A stretch of 35,333 bases of DNA from Butyrivibrio sp. (GTDB lineage: Bacteria; Bacillota; Clostridia; Lachnospirales; Lachnospiraceae): the NCBI GenBank assembly GCA_023664865.1, contig JAMPEU010000026.1, positions 1 through 35,333 on the forward strand, read 5' to 3'. Positions 1 through 7,190 of this stretch are shown here, one piece after another. The position numbers were made by a program, and so were the translations under genes. The stretch's first letter is position 1. Every line of letters starts with the position of its first letter. Under the pieces are notes generated by a model. The model was not told the DNA's origin. It saw only the letters and a program-made list of their open reading frames with translations, and searched no databases.

Positions 1-263
1 ATGATTTAAGCCAGTATACGATGGCGATAGACAGACAGAACCAGAACCTGCAGCCTTTTTTTAATCCACACCATGAGGCTGTATTTAAGCTTATTGAAAT
101 GTCGGTAGAGGCGATTCATAAAGAGGGCAAGTGGGCAGGCATCTGCGGAGAACTTGGAGCTGACCTTGAAGTGACGGGGCGGCTTATCGAAATGGGGATT
201 GATGAACTTAGCGTATCGCCGGGATTGCTGCTGAAACTGCGGCAGAAAATCAGGGAGATATAA
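1..263 (+). CDS. ptsI: PTS enzyme I (phosphoenolpyruvate-protein phosphotransferase), C-terminal fragment
   Basis: Only the last ~86 codons are in the window; the gene begins before base 1. The frame is open from base 3 and reads DLSQYTMAIDRQN, then HKEGKWAGICGELGAD and GIDELSVSPGLL. These are the end of the PEP-binding TIM barrel of enzyme I: the DL(T/S)QYT strand, the active-site CGE(L) cysteine motif, and the G(I/L)DE(L/F)S motif. Enzyme I is the cytoplasmic protein that takes phosphate from PEP and passes it to HPr in sugar uptake. Pyruvate phosphate dikinase shares this barrel, but the short tail after DELSVSP fits enzyme I better. It ends in TAA 28 bp before rarA. Confidence 0.88.
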   Translation, partial: DLSQYTMAIDRQNQNLQPFFNPHHEAVFKLIEMSVEAIHKEGKWAGICGELGADLEVTGRLIEMGIDELSVSPGLLLKLRQKIREI

Positions 264-291
264 TAAGATATTATAAAAGGAAAATTTGCGT

Positions 292-1617
292 ATGGAACAG
301 ATGACATTATTTGACAACAGGGAAGAAACGATACCGCTTGCCAGCCGCTTAAGACCGCAGCGGCTTGAAGATTTCATAGGGCAGGAACATCTGCTTGGAC
401 AGGGGAAGATGCTTAGGCAGATAATTGAGAAAGACCAGATTTCTTCAATGATATTTTGGGGACCGCCCGGAGTCGGCAAGACCACGCTTGCAAGCATAAT
501 TGCTGGAAGAACTAAAGCGGATTTCGTTAATTTCAGCGCCGTTACAAGCGGCATAAAAGAGATTAAAGATGTCATGAATCAGGCAGAATTAAGTCGCAAA
601 ATGGGAAAGCGGACGGTTCTTTTCGTAGACGAGATTCACCGCTTTAATAAGGCGCAGCAGGACGCTTTTCTTCCATTTGTGGAAAAGGGGAGTATTCTGC
701 TGATAGGCGCTACCACGGAAAATCCCTCGTTTGAGGTAAATGCCGCCCTGCTTTCCAGATGCAGGGTGTTTGTCTTAAAGGCGCTGGAAGAAGATGAAAT
801 AGTCAGACTCCTTGATAATGCCATACATAATCCGGCGGGGTTTCCGGGACAGAAGATAGAGATTAGGGACGAGCAGCTTCATGCAATCGCCGTGTTTGCT
901 AACGGAGACGCAAGAACTGCGCTTAATACATTGGAAATGGCGGTACTAAACGGAGACATTACCGTCCAGGGCAGCATCGTAGTCACTGACGAAGGGCTTT
1001 CACAGTGCATTAACAGGAAATCACTTTTGTATGATAAATCCGGCGAGGAACATTATAACCTGATATCCGCGCTGCATAAGTCCATGCGTAACAGCGACGC
1101 GGACGCGGCAATTTATTGGATGTGCAGAATGATAGAAGGCGGTGAGAATCCGCTTTATATTGCCAGACGGCTAATTCGTTTCGCCAGTGAAGATATCGGA
1201 ATGGCGGACAGCAATGCTTTGCAGGTGGCAGTTGCCGCCTATCAGGCGTGTCATTTTCTGGGGATGCCGGAATGTGACGTTCATCTGACGCATGCTGTTA
1301 CATACCTTTCCATGGCGCCCAAATCCAACGCATTGTACGTGGCGTGCGAAAAGTGCAAGGAAGACGTAAGGAACAATATCGCGGAGCCGGTTCCTTTGCA
1401 GCTTAGAAATGCGCCGACTAAACTCATGAAAGAGTTAGACTACGGCGCGGGATACCAGTATGCGCATGACACTGAAGAGAAACTTACGCATATGGAATGT
1501 CTGCCCGAATCCATGAAAGGCAGCCGCTACTACTTCCCCACAGAGCAGGGAGATGAAGCGCAGGTCAAGGCAAGACTGGAAGAAATCCGGGAGTGGAAGA
1601 ATATAGGGTTTTCCTGA
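292..1617 (+). CDS. rarA: Replication-associated recombination protein A (RarA/MgsA), AAA+ ATPase
   Basis: A cytoplasmic AAA+ ATPase of the clamp-loader-like RarA/MgsA/WRNIP1 family, which acts at stalled replication forks. At 441 aa it has the usual family length. It shows the N-terminal PLASRLRPQ...FIGQEHLL segment, Walker A GPPGVGKT at residues 57-64, Walker B VLFVDEIHR near 109-117, sensor 1 GATTENPSFEV, and the arginine-finger/sensor-2 segment NGDARTALN. The C-terminal tetramerisation region carries HKSMRNSDADAAIYW. I start at ATG 292; an in-frame TTG at 286 lies closer to the AAAAGG ribosome site (275-280) and cannot be excluded. It follows ptsI closely, probably without functional linkage. 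Confidence 0.95.
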   Translation: MEQMTLFDNREETIPLASRLRPQRLEDFIGQEHLLGQGKMLRQIIEKDQISSMIFWGPPGVGKTTLASIIAGRTKADFVNFSAVTSGIKEIKDVMNQAELSRKMGKRTVLFVDEIHRFNKAQQDAFLPFVEKGSILLIGATTENPSFEVNAALLSRCRVFVLKALEEDEIVRLLDNAIHNPAGFPGQKIEIRDEQLHAIAVFANGDARTALNTLEMAVLNGDITVQGSIVVTDEGLSQCINRKSLLYDKSGEEHYNLISALHKSMRNSDADAAIYWMCRMIEGGENPLYIARRLIRFASEDIGMADSNALQVAVAAYQACHFLGMPECDVHLTHAVTYLSMAPKSNALYVACEKCKEDVRNNIAEPVPLQLRNAPTKLMKELDYGAGYQYAHDTEEKLTHMECLPESMKGSRYYFPTEQGDEAQVKARLEEIREWKNIGFS

Positions 1618-1654
1618 ATTATCAGATGTATTATATGAAATTGCATTAAATCAG

Positions 1655-1683
1655 TTGACATAAATTTTTTTATATGGGATAAT
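1655..1683 (+). promoter_or_regulatory. SigA-type promoter upstream of nrdR
   Basis: A perfect -35 TTGACA (1655-1660) is followed by a 17-bp AT-rich spacer and a -10 GATAAT (1678-1683). It lies in the 99-bp gap between rarA and nrdR. The expected start near 1690 leaves a leader of about 25 nt that includes the AGGGGG ribosome site. No NrdR-box repeat was seen around it. Confidence 0.85.
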
Positions 1684-1716
1684 ACTTTTATACTAAATAA
1701 GCAGGGGGTTATCCGA

Positions 1717-2181
1717 ATGAAGTGTCCATATTGTGGTCATGAGAATACAAGGGTTATTGACAGCCGTCCGGCGGATGATAACAACTCTATTAGGAGAAGA
1801 CGCGTGTGCGACGAGTGCGATAAGCGTTTTACGACATATGAAAAAATCGAGACTATTCCGCTGATTATAATTAAGAAGGATAATAACAGGGAGACTTACG
1901 ACAGGTCGAAGATTGAGGCAGGCGTACTGCGCGCGTGCCATAAGAGGCCTATCAGCGCAAATAGGATTAATCAGCTTATAGACGAAGTTGAGGCAGAAAT
2001 ATTTGCCATGGAAGAAAAGGAAATCTCCAGCCAGGTAATCGGCGAGCTGGTTATGAATAAGCTGAAGGACTTAGAGGCGGTGGCATATGTCAGGTTTGCA
2101 TCCGTAAATCGTGAATTTAAAGATGTCAGCACCTTTATGGAAGAATTGGGGAAATTCCTTAACACTTCGGAGAAAAAGTAG
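1717..2181 (+). CDS. nrdR: Transcriptional repressor NrdR of ribonucleotide reductase genes
   Basis: NrdR is a nucleotide-sensing repressor of ribonucleotide reductase operons, with an N-terminal zinc ribbon and an ATP-cone. The 154-aa product has the full family layout. The zinc ribbon is C3-x2-C6 and C31-x2-C34, with the basic run IRRRRVCDEC between the pairs. The motif DSRPADDNNSIRRRRVC is characteristic. The ATP-cone follows from about residue 49 (IIKKDNNRETYDRSKIEAGVL). The ATG sits behind AGGGGG. The gene has its own strong SigA promoter and is followed after 6 bp by a small membrane protein. No ribonucleotide reductase gene is in the window. Confidence 0.96.
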   Translation: MKCPYCGHENTRVIDSRPADDNNSIRRRRVCDECDKRFTTYEKIETIPLIIIKKDNNRETYDRSKIEAGVLRACHKRPISANRINQLIDEVEAEIFAMEEKEISSQVIGELVMNKLKDLEAVAYVRFASVNREFKDVSTFMEELGKFLNTSEKK

Positions 2182-2187
2182 AGGTGC

Positions 2188-2460
2188 ATGATGACTGATA
2201 AGGAAAAAGAAATTGTAGGCAGAGCCAGCGTACCGATGACTATTGCCAACGGACTTAGGCTGTTTTTTATGACAATCGCGTTATTGCTTTTATTATTTAT
2301 TTTCTTTGGCGGTAAATTCTTTGAAGGAGCCGCATGGTACGAGGCATTTAGGCAGCGTTCATATTCCTTTTTATTCTGGGACATTATGCTTATGCTTATA
2401 TGTACGATAGCGAGAATAATTTTTACAATAAGGTATAACCATATCGTGAAAAATCTGTAA
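2188..2460 (+). CDS. Small two-helix membrane protein of unknown function
   Basis: I do not recognise this 90-aa protein. It has a short polar N terminus and two hydrophobic segments, about residues 25-42 (LFFMTIALLLLLFIFFGG) and 62-80 (FLFWDIMLMLICTIARIIF), then a basic tail, so it is probably an inner-membrane protein. It begins 6 bp after nrdR behind AGAGGTG and ends just before a terminator, so it is probably the last gene of the nrdR transcript. ATG 2188 and ATG 2191 are equivalent start choices. Nothing in the sequence ties it functionally to NrdR. Confidence 0.75.
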   Translation: MMTDKEKEIVGRASVPMTIANGLRLFFMTIALLLLLFIFFGGKFFEGAAWYEAFRQRSYSFLFWDIMLMLICTIARIIFTIRYNHIVKNL

Positions 2461-2470
2461 GCGAATATAG

Positions 2471-2499
2471 ACGGAGCCCATTGAATGGCTCCGTTTTTG
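2471..2499 (+). terminator. Rho-independent terminator after nrdR operon
   Basis: ACGGAGCC (2471-2478) pairs with GGCTCCGT (2487-2494) around a short loop and runs into TTTTT. It is a compact GC-rich hairpin with a U-tract, 10 bp after the small membrane protein stop. It contrasts with the long U-less palindromes elsewhere in the window. Confidence 0.9.
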
Positions 2500-2532
2500 C
2501 CTTAATACTAAACGGAAGGAACAACTTTAAAC

Positions 2533-3030
2533 ATGCTGGAACGTTTTTATCCGGATGTGTATCTGGACTCTGCATATGATATTGATTACGAAACCCTGTA
2601 TAAACAGGGCTATCGGGGAATTATCTTTGACATTGACAATACCCTGGTGCCGCACGGCGCTCCCGCGGACGCAAGAAGCGTGGCGCTTTTTGAGAGGCTG
2701 CGCGCCATCGGCTATGAAAGCATGCTTCTATCCAACAATAAAGAGCTGCGAGTCAAATCGTTCAATGATAAGGTACATTCACGGTATATATATAAGGCTA
2801 ATAAACCGTTTCCGGAAAGCTATCTCAAAGCCATGCAGCAGATGGGTACAACCCCTGAAACTACGCTGTTTGTAGGCGACCAGCTTTTCACCGACGTATG
2901 GGGCGCCAAAAAAGCCGGAATCAGAACTTATCTGACTAAGCCTATCCACCCCAAGGAAGAAATACAGATTGTATTAAAGCGGTATCTGGAAAAAATTGTG
3001 CTATTTTTTTATATGAGGCGTAATCATTAG
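2533..3030 (+). CDS. YqeG family HAD IIIA-type phosphatase
   Basis: A 165-aa HAD-superfamily phosphatase of the YqeG type. Motif I is DIDNTLVPHG (nucleophile D33, general acid D35). Motif II is LLSNN (67-69), motif III the lysine in YKANKPFPE (K91), and motif IV GDQLFTDVWGAKKAG (115-129). These are all the catalytic elements of a Mg-dependent phosphoaspartyl phosphatase. In Firmicutes YqeG often lies next to aroE, as here. Its substrate is not evident. A GGAAGGA ribosome site precedes the ATG by about 12 bp. The TAG stop (3028-3030) is the first edge of a long palindrome that separates it from aroE. Confidence 0.93.
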   Translation: MLERFYPDVYLDSAYDIDYETLYKQGYRGIIFDIDNTLVPHGAPADARSVALFERLRAIGYESMLLSNNKELRVKSFNDKVHSRYIYKANKPFPESYLKAMQQMGTTPETTLFVGDQLFTDVWGAKKAGIRTYLTKPIHPKEEIQIVLKRYLEKIVLFFYMRRNH

Positions 3031-3113
3031 GTTAAGTCTGAATGAACAAAATAAGGGACGACTTACCGCTTTTCAGGCATTGGAGTCCCGTTTTTGTTCA
3101 TTTAGACTTAACC
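3030..3113. repeat. Nested palindrome, family A copy 1 (between yqeG and aroE)
   Basis: An imperfect 84-bp inverted repeat. The left arm ggttaagtctgaatgaac pairs with gttcatttagacttaacc with one G-T pair, then caaaa/ttttg, then an inner GGGAC/GTCCC stem. The loop starts with cgacttaccgcttttcagg (3059-3077). The same 19-mer is in the loops of the elements at 11828-11913 and, inverted, 15543-15624. It starts at the last base of the yqeG stop. There is no U-tract, so it is not a standard terminator. It contains an ATG (3042) in frame with aroE. Confidence 0.9.
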
Positions 3114-3152
3114 GGAGTTGCTTCAAGCGGCAAATATGAAAGGAGTCATGTA

Positions 3153-4016
3153 ATGATTGACGGAAAAACAAGGCTTTGCGGCCTTATCGGCAACCCGGTG
3201 GAACATACTGTGTCGCCGGTTATACATAATACATTGGCGCAGATATACGGACACAATCTTGTCTATGTGCCATTTCTGGTAGATGAGGGAAAAACAGACG
3301 AGGCTGTGAAGGGTGCGTACGCGCTTAATATTCTGGGAATGAACGTAACGGTGCCATATAAAAGCGAAGTAATAAAGAGCCTTGTGGAAGTGGATGAACT
3401 TGCCGCCCGCATCGGCGCGGTCAATACGCTTGTCCGTACAGAAGGCGGTTACAAAGGCTATAATACGGATATGAGCGGCTTACAGCGTGCAATGGAATGT
3501 GAAGGCATCCGTCTTGAAGGCGAAGAAATCATACTGCTGGGTGCAGGCGGCGCGGCGCGGGCGGTAGCATATCTGTGTGCTTCCCGTAAGGCAAAAAAGG
3601 TGTATATGCTGAACCGGACTCTTGATAAGGCGAAAAAGGTCGCAAATGAGGTAAATGAGTCGTTTGGCAATGAAATTATAATGCCTATGCTTTTGTCAGA
3701 CTACCCGCAGCTTCCCGACGGAAAGTTCCTTGCGATACAGGGGACGTCGGTCGGACTTGCGCCAAACGACAATGAAGCCGTGATAGAAGACGAGGCTTTT
3801 TACCGTAGGGTGCATACTGGTTTCGATTTAGTATACAGACCGTTTGCCACGCGTTTTATGAAACTGACGCAGGCGGCGGGCGGCAGGGCGTATAATGGAC
3901 TTAAGATGCTGCTGTACCAGGGCGTAGATGCGTATGAGTTGTGGAATAATGTGACGGTTAGCGATGAAGACGCTGATGCTGTCTATGGGAAAATGAAGGA
4001 GACAATGCAGTTATAA
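3153..4016 (+). CDS. aroE: Shikimate dehydrogenase (NADP+)
   Basis: Reduces 3-dehydroshikimate to shikimate in the cytoplasmic aromatic amino acid pathway. With ATG 3153 the product is 287 aa, the normal length. N-terminal substrate residues are GNPVEHTVSPVIHN; the catalytic lysine is K70 in MNVTVPYKS, with N91 and D106 (YNTDMSG). The NADP-binding fold has GAGGAAR at 130-136 and MLNRT. The start is fixed by AAAGGAG at 3139-3144. The open frame runs a further 37 codons upstream to ATG 3042, but those codons are mostly the palindrome at 3030-3113 and have no family homology. aroK follows 72 bp downstream. Confidence 0.95.
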   Translation: MIDGKTRLCGLIGNPVEHTVSPVIHNTLAQIYGHNLVYVPFLVDEGKTDEAVKGAYALNILGMNVTVPYKSEVIKSLVEVDELAARIGAVNTLVRTEGGYKGYNTDMSGLQRAMECEGIRLEGEEIILLGAGGAARAVAYLCASRKAKKVYMLNRTLDKAKKVANEVNESFGNEIIMPMLLSDYPQLPDGKFLAIQGTSVGLAPNDNEAVIEDEAFYRRVHTGFDLVYRPFATRFMKLTQAAGGRAYNGLKMLLYQGVDAYELWNNVTVSDEDADAVYGKMKETMQL

Positions 4017-4088
4017 TGATAATCTTAACATTACGAGTTTAGGTTAAATGAAGTTTTACAATTATAGAGCGAGGGAGATAACCGGCAT

Positions 4089-4628
4089 ATGGGAAATATT
4101 ATTTTGATCGGTTTTATGGGCTGTGGGAAAAGCACGGTAGGGGTGAAGTTGTCTTATCGTCTGCGCCGCACGATTGAAGATACTGATAAGCTGATAGAGA
4201 AAGAAGAAGGAAGAACGATTTCCGAAATATTTGCGGCTGACGGCGAAGAATATTTCAGGAATCTGGAGACGGAATGTCTAAAGAATATGCGGCAGACAGT
4301 ACATAATCAGATTATATCCGTAGGCGGAGGGCTTCCCATGCGCGAAGAGAACCATAAGCTGTTAAAAGAACTTGGGACGGTCATATACCTGCGCGCAAGT
4401 GCAGATACGATATATGAAAGACTGAAATATGACACAACCAGACCGCTTTTACAAGGTGATAATCCGCAGGAGAAAATACGCACGCTGCTTAAGGGACGCG
4501 CGGCAACTTACGAGCGCGCTGCAGATGTGATAGTGGACGTGGATGATAAGGATTTTGATGCGATATTGGATGAGATTGTAAAATACTTGCAAATTAAGGA
4601 TAACCCGAAAGCAAATAAAATTTTATAA
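4089..4628 (+). CDS. aroK: Shikimate kinase
   Basis: Phosphorylates shikimate at the 3-hydroxyl with ATP, the step after AroE. The 179-aa product has Walker A GFMGCGKST at 8-16 and the DTDxxIE segment as DTDKLIEKEEGRTISEIF (shikimate D residue). It also has FRNLETE, the GGG shikimate loop in SVGGGLPMREEN, the LID arginine region RPLLQGDNPQ, and RAATYERAADVIVDV. A GAGGGAG-like ribosome site lies upstream of ATG 4089. The last genuine housekeeping gene before the AT-rich accessory islet. Confidence 0.95.
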   Translation: MGNIILIGFMGCGKSTVGVKLSYRLRRTIEDTDKLIEKEEGRTISEIFAADGEEYFRNLETECLKNMRQTVHNQIISVGGGLPMREENHKLLKELGTVIYLRASADTIYERLKYDTTRPLLQGDNPQEKIRTLLKGRAATYERAADVIVDVDDKDFDAILDEIVKYLQIKDNPKANKIL

Positions 4629-4938
4629 AAACCCTCTTGCATTATCCCATATTCTATGATATTATAAACGAAATAAAACAAATCTTGACTCTTATACATG
4701 ATAACTGGGATATGTGGTTGTATTATAACATATTAGCATATACAGTTGCATGATTCCGGCAGTTCTGCCAGAGATTCAATTTTGTTTGGCAGGATTGCGG
4801 TAAATGATGGAAACACAGCCTATGATGTGATTTTTCTGTCTTCCAATGCCATAGCTTATTATGGCGGCACTCCTGCAAAATTATAACCAAGAGAAAGGCA
4901 GGGGGATTAAATGGAAGAAGAAACAATACTAAAGACTT
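4629..4938. other. 310-bp gap without a supported gene
   Basis: AT-rich at the aroK side. An ATG at 4911 behind AGGGGG opens a ~36-codon frame overlapping the next gene out of frame; it resembles nothing I know. TTGACT near 4684 has no convincing -10 partner. Nothing here reads as the missing N-terminal part of the PDDEXK_2 gene that follows. No structured RNA or palindrome element was found. Confidence 0.5.
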
Positions 4939-5493
4939 ATGAAGAAAGAAGAAAACAGGCGGGTGCGTTATTACTTGTCGAGCATAGACATGAGCATACT
5001 CGAAAAAGGAAAGCCATATAGTGAATTGCCCGATGTGACACTGGTATACATATCCAAAGGCGATTTCATAGGAGATGAAAGAGGACGTTACAAACCGCCC
5101 AGAAAAGCAGACGGGCAGGACGTTACAATGTCGCTGGACAGTGGACTGCAGGAGATATATTTTAATCTGGAATACTATACGGACGATGCAAAGATAAATG
5201 AACTGCTTGAGTATTTCAAGGACTCGAAGCCGGACTACATAACAGAGAATTTTCCAAGAATAGTGGAGCGTGTAAGATTTTTCAAAGTACAGAAGGAAGG
5301 GGTAAATATTATGTGTGAAATAGCTGACAGAATTAGAAGGGAAGGAGAGCGGGAAGGAATAAGGAAAGGCGAAAATCTGTTTGCCTCGCTGTTAAACCTG
5401 CTCTTTGCCGACGGACGAACAGAAGATGCAAAGAAGGCAGCGGCAGACGTTACAATGAGAAATAAACTCTACAAAGAATACGGAATTGTATGA
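4939..5493 (+). pseudogene. 5'-truncated PDDEXK_2 (Rpn/transposase-type nuclease family) remnant
   Basis: The 184-aa frame resembles the C-terminal two thirds of the PD-(D/E)XK family transposase/Rpn-like proteins common in Lachnospiraceae. It shows RRVRYYLSSIDMSILEKG, YSELPDVTLVYISKGDFIGD, then IYFNLEYYTDD and RVRFFKVQKEGVNIMCEIAD. The charged tail RIRREGEREGIRKGE is typical. Full-length members are usually about 280-330 aa, with the catalytic core N-terminal to this region. That core is absent: the frame is closed by TAA at 4930-4932, just before ATG 4939. I therefore read it as a decayed fragment. The assignment is from memory of the family pattern. Confidence 0.6.
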
Positions 5494-5625
5494 CATTATG
5501 TATGTAAAAACTGGGCGAATGTTTTCATAGCTTAGATACCCAACCGCAAATTTCTTGACAGAAAGATATACGTCATGTAAGATGATTATAATGATTACGT
5601 TGCAGAAACTTGCGAGAATGTGACT

Positions 5626-5660
5626 GGAGAAGAACCTGCGGGAGTCTTCTCCTTTTCTTT
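5626..5660 (+). terminator. Probable Rho-independent terminator after the PDDEXK_2 remnant
   Basis: GGAGAAGA (5626-5633) pairs with TCTTCTCC (5645-5652) across an 11-nt loop, followed by TTTTCTTTCCC. It lies in the 237-bp gap between the remnant and the next small gene, 130 bp past the remnant stop. Beyond it I see only the ribosome site of the next gene. Confidence 0.65.
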
Positions 5661-5730
5661 CCCATTTATCCGCACTAAGCAGAAGGAAATGCCAGATATT
5701 TAGACTAGGTACATCTAAAAGGAGATAGCC

Positions 5731-6192
5731 ATGAAAAAGAAAAAAATCATCCCATTAATAGTTATCGCTGCGGCAGTTATTATTACTGCGTTTTTCCTGA
5801 TTAGAAGCGGATACAAAGATTTATGCAAATATACAGAAAACCTATTAGATATTGAATGGAATAACTGCATTGAATCAGCCGAGGGCAGCGTGGAAGATAA
5901 ATATAATATATCTGAAGAAGAAAGGGCTTTTATTAAATTAAAGGTAAAGAGCGGGTGCGAAGAGACTGTTTCAGATATTTTACAGGAACGATTTAAGCAA
6001 AATATTATGGAACTGCCCGGCTTTTCCATACTCAACTATCAAGGGCATGATTTTGGAACCGAACTTAAAAACAGCGATATTCAAGCCGTTTATTCAAAAT
6101 TCATGGAAGGGAAGGCGGCAAAGACCAGAGAGATAACGATTTATGTAGTTTATAATGAAAATAACCTGATGTATATATATGTGATGGGGTAG
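5731..6192 (+). CDS. Hypothetical membrane-anchored protein
   Basis: I do not recognise this 153-aa protein. It begins MKKKKIIPLIVIAAAVIITAF, a basic start plus one hydrophobic helix (about residues 5-24), without a lipobox cysteine. It is therefore likely anchored in the membrane with the rest outside. The soluble part is acidic, with DIEWNNCIESAEGSVEDKYNIS and a beta-rich end (REITIYVVYNENNLMYIYVM). A strong AAAGGAG lies 6-7 bp before ATG 5731. It is followed 8 bp later by a second protein of the same design, so the two are probably co-transcribed. Codon and base composition are AT-richer than the flanking aro and met genes, suggesting acquired DNA. Confidence 0.7.
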   Translation: MKKKKIIPLIVIAAAVIITAFFLIRSGYKDLCKYTENLLDIEWNNCIESAEGSVEDKYNISEEERAFIKLKVKSGCEETVSDILQERFKQNIMELPGFSILNYQGHDFGTELKNSDIQAVYSKFMEGKAAKTREITIYVVYNENNLMYIYVMG

Positions 6193-6200
6193 AGGGAAAC

Positions 6201-6602
6201 ATGAAGAAAAATAAAATTTTTATTGCTTTGGCTTGCATAGGCATAGTTCTAATCAGTTTATTTATTATTGTAAATAAGAATTTGCGGGAAAGTAAAAATA
6301 AGTATCATGGAGCAATAATGGTAGGAGGCTTGTTTGCAACATATGAATATATTGACAGAAATATCGATATTGATTATTTTTACGATTTAGACGCTGATAC
6401 AACATACAAAGACTTAGAAAATGAAATTGGTAAGCCTAATGGCGACAGAGGCTCCGGTCTTATATTTCCTTATTATCAAGTAGGAGAGCAATATGTTGTG
6501 ATATGGTTTGCCCGTGATGAAGATGGAATGTATACAAATATATCGCGAATGGCTTTATATACGCAGGAGGAGTATGTAGAAGATATTCCTTTGAAAGAGT
6601 AA
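6201..6602 (+). CDS. Hypothetical membrane-anchored protein
   Basis: A 133-aa protein with an N-terminal helix (KIFIALACIGIVLISLFIIV, about residues 5-24) and an extracytoplasmic domain. The stretch DLDADTTYKDLENEIGKPNG followed by GSGLIFPYYQVGEQYVVIWF resembles the small domain in which a strand-helix unit carries a GxP turn before a beta-meander, as in SmpA/BLIP-like folds. This is only a pattern impression and I assign no function. The ribosome site AGAGGG overlaps the end of the previous gene region, 8 bp away, so the two are likely one operon. AT-rich like its neighbours. Confidence 0.7.
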   Translation: MKKNKIFIALACIGIVLISLFIIVNKNLRESKNKYHGAIMVGGLFATYEYIDRNIDIDYFYDLDADTTYKDLENEIGKPNGDRGSGLIFPYYQVGEQYVVIWFARDEDGMYTNISRMALYTQEEYVEDIPLKE

Positions 6603-6674
6603 AAAGAAAATAGAAAGAACAGACCTTTTTATTAGAGTGGAAGCGGGAATTTTGAATATGTGGAGATAATTGTG

Positions 6675-7094
6675 ATGCCTCATCAAATTGATAAATTGTT
6701 AAAAAGAAAAGAATATGACATATACAATAATACAAACATCGGCGACAACGAAATTAGTGAGATAGCTAAGGCGATTTCCGTTGATAAAAGCCTTGACTTG
6801 AACGAATGTTTTAATTTGTTGAAGTGCTCTTCTAAATTTTGTTGGTTCAACTATTTAAAAATTCTGGCGGAAATGCCCCAAGAGGATATAACCAGAGGAC
6901 TTCCAATCTTATTTGAATTATTACAAGACAGCAACTGGCCTACTTTTCAAAAGACTATGGAGATATTTGGAACTATTGACAAACAAGCGTTTGAACCATA
7001 TTTAGATAAGTATTTAGCGAGGGCCTATGCGGAAGATGATGAGATGTGGATTGCCAATATACAGTTGTTGGCGGAAAAAGTGAAGGAGACATAG
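6675..7094 (+). CDS. DUF5071-like small protein
   Basis: A 139-aa soluble protein with no signal peptide. The central and C-terminal part (GLPILFELLQDSNWPTFQKT, then PYLDKYLARAYAEDDEMW) resembles DUF5071, a helical HEAT-like family with a conserved LxDxNWP motif and a C-terminal DDxW pair. Function is not established. I start at ATG 6675, behind TGGAGAT at 6661-6667; an upstream in-frame GTG at 6660 has no comparable ribosome site. It lies between two orphan membrane proteins and the met importer; the stop is 4 bp before the met promoter -35. Some HEAT-like families act as immunity proteins, but nothing here shows that. Confidence 0.65.
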   Translation: MPHQIDKLLKRKEYDIYNNTNIGDNEISEIAKAISVDKSLDLNECFNLLKCSSKFCWFNYLKILAEMPQEDITRGLPILFELLQDSNWPTFQKTMEIFGTIDKQAFEPYLDKYLARAYAEDDEMWIANIQLLAEKVKET

Positions 7095-7097
7095 AAC

Positions 7098-7126
7098 TTG
7101 ACACGCCACATGATGTAGGATAGTAT
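7098..7126 (+). promoter_or_regulatory. SigA-type promoter of the methionine importer operon
   Basis: TTGACA (7098-7103), a 17-bp spacer, and TAGTAT (7121-7126). The leader to ATG 7191 would be only about 55-60 nt. That is too short for an S-box or T-box, and no such structure is visible. Confidence 0.8.
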
Positions 7127-7190
7127 ATATTTGTTAAAAACTTAAAAACTGCACTGAACGAATTAGATTGAGCGAAGATTGGAAAAGCAT

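Noticed and set aside
6-575. A 189-codon minus-strand frame
   Set aside because: Antisense to ptsI and rarA, both well supported; no family resemblance.
4911-5022. ATG 4911 with a good ribosome site as the real start of the PDDEXK_2 gene
   Set aside because: It is in a different frame from the family-like sequence, ends after about 36 codons, and resembles no family N terminus.
7104-7190. SAM riboswitch or T-box leader before metN
   Set aside because: The leader is only about 60 nt after the promoter and contains no S-box core or T-box sequence.
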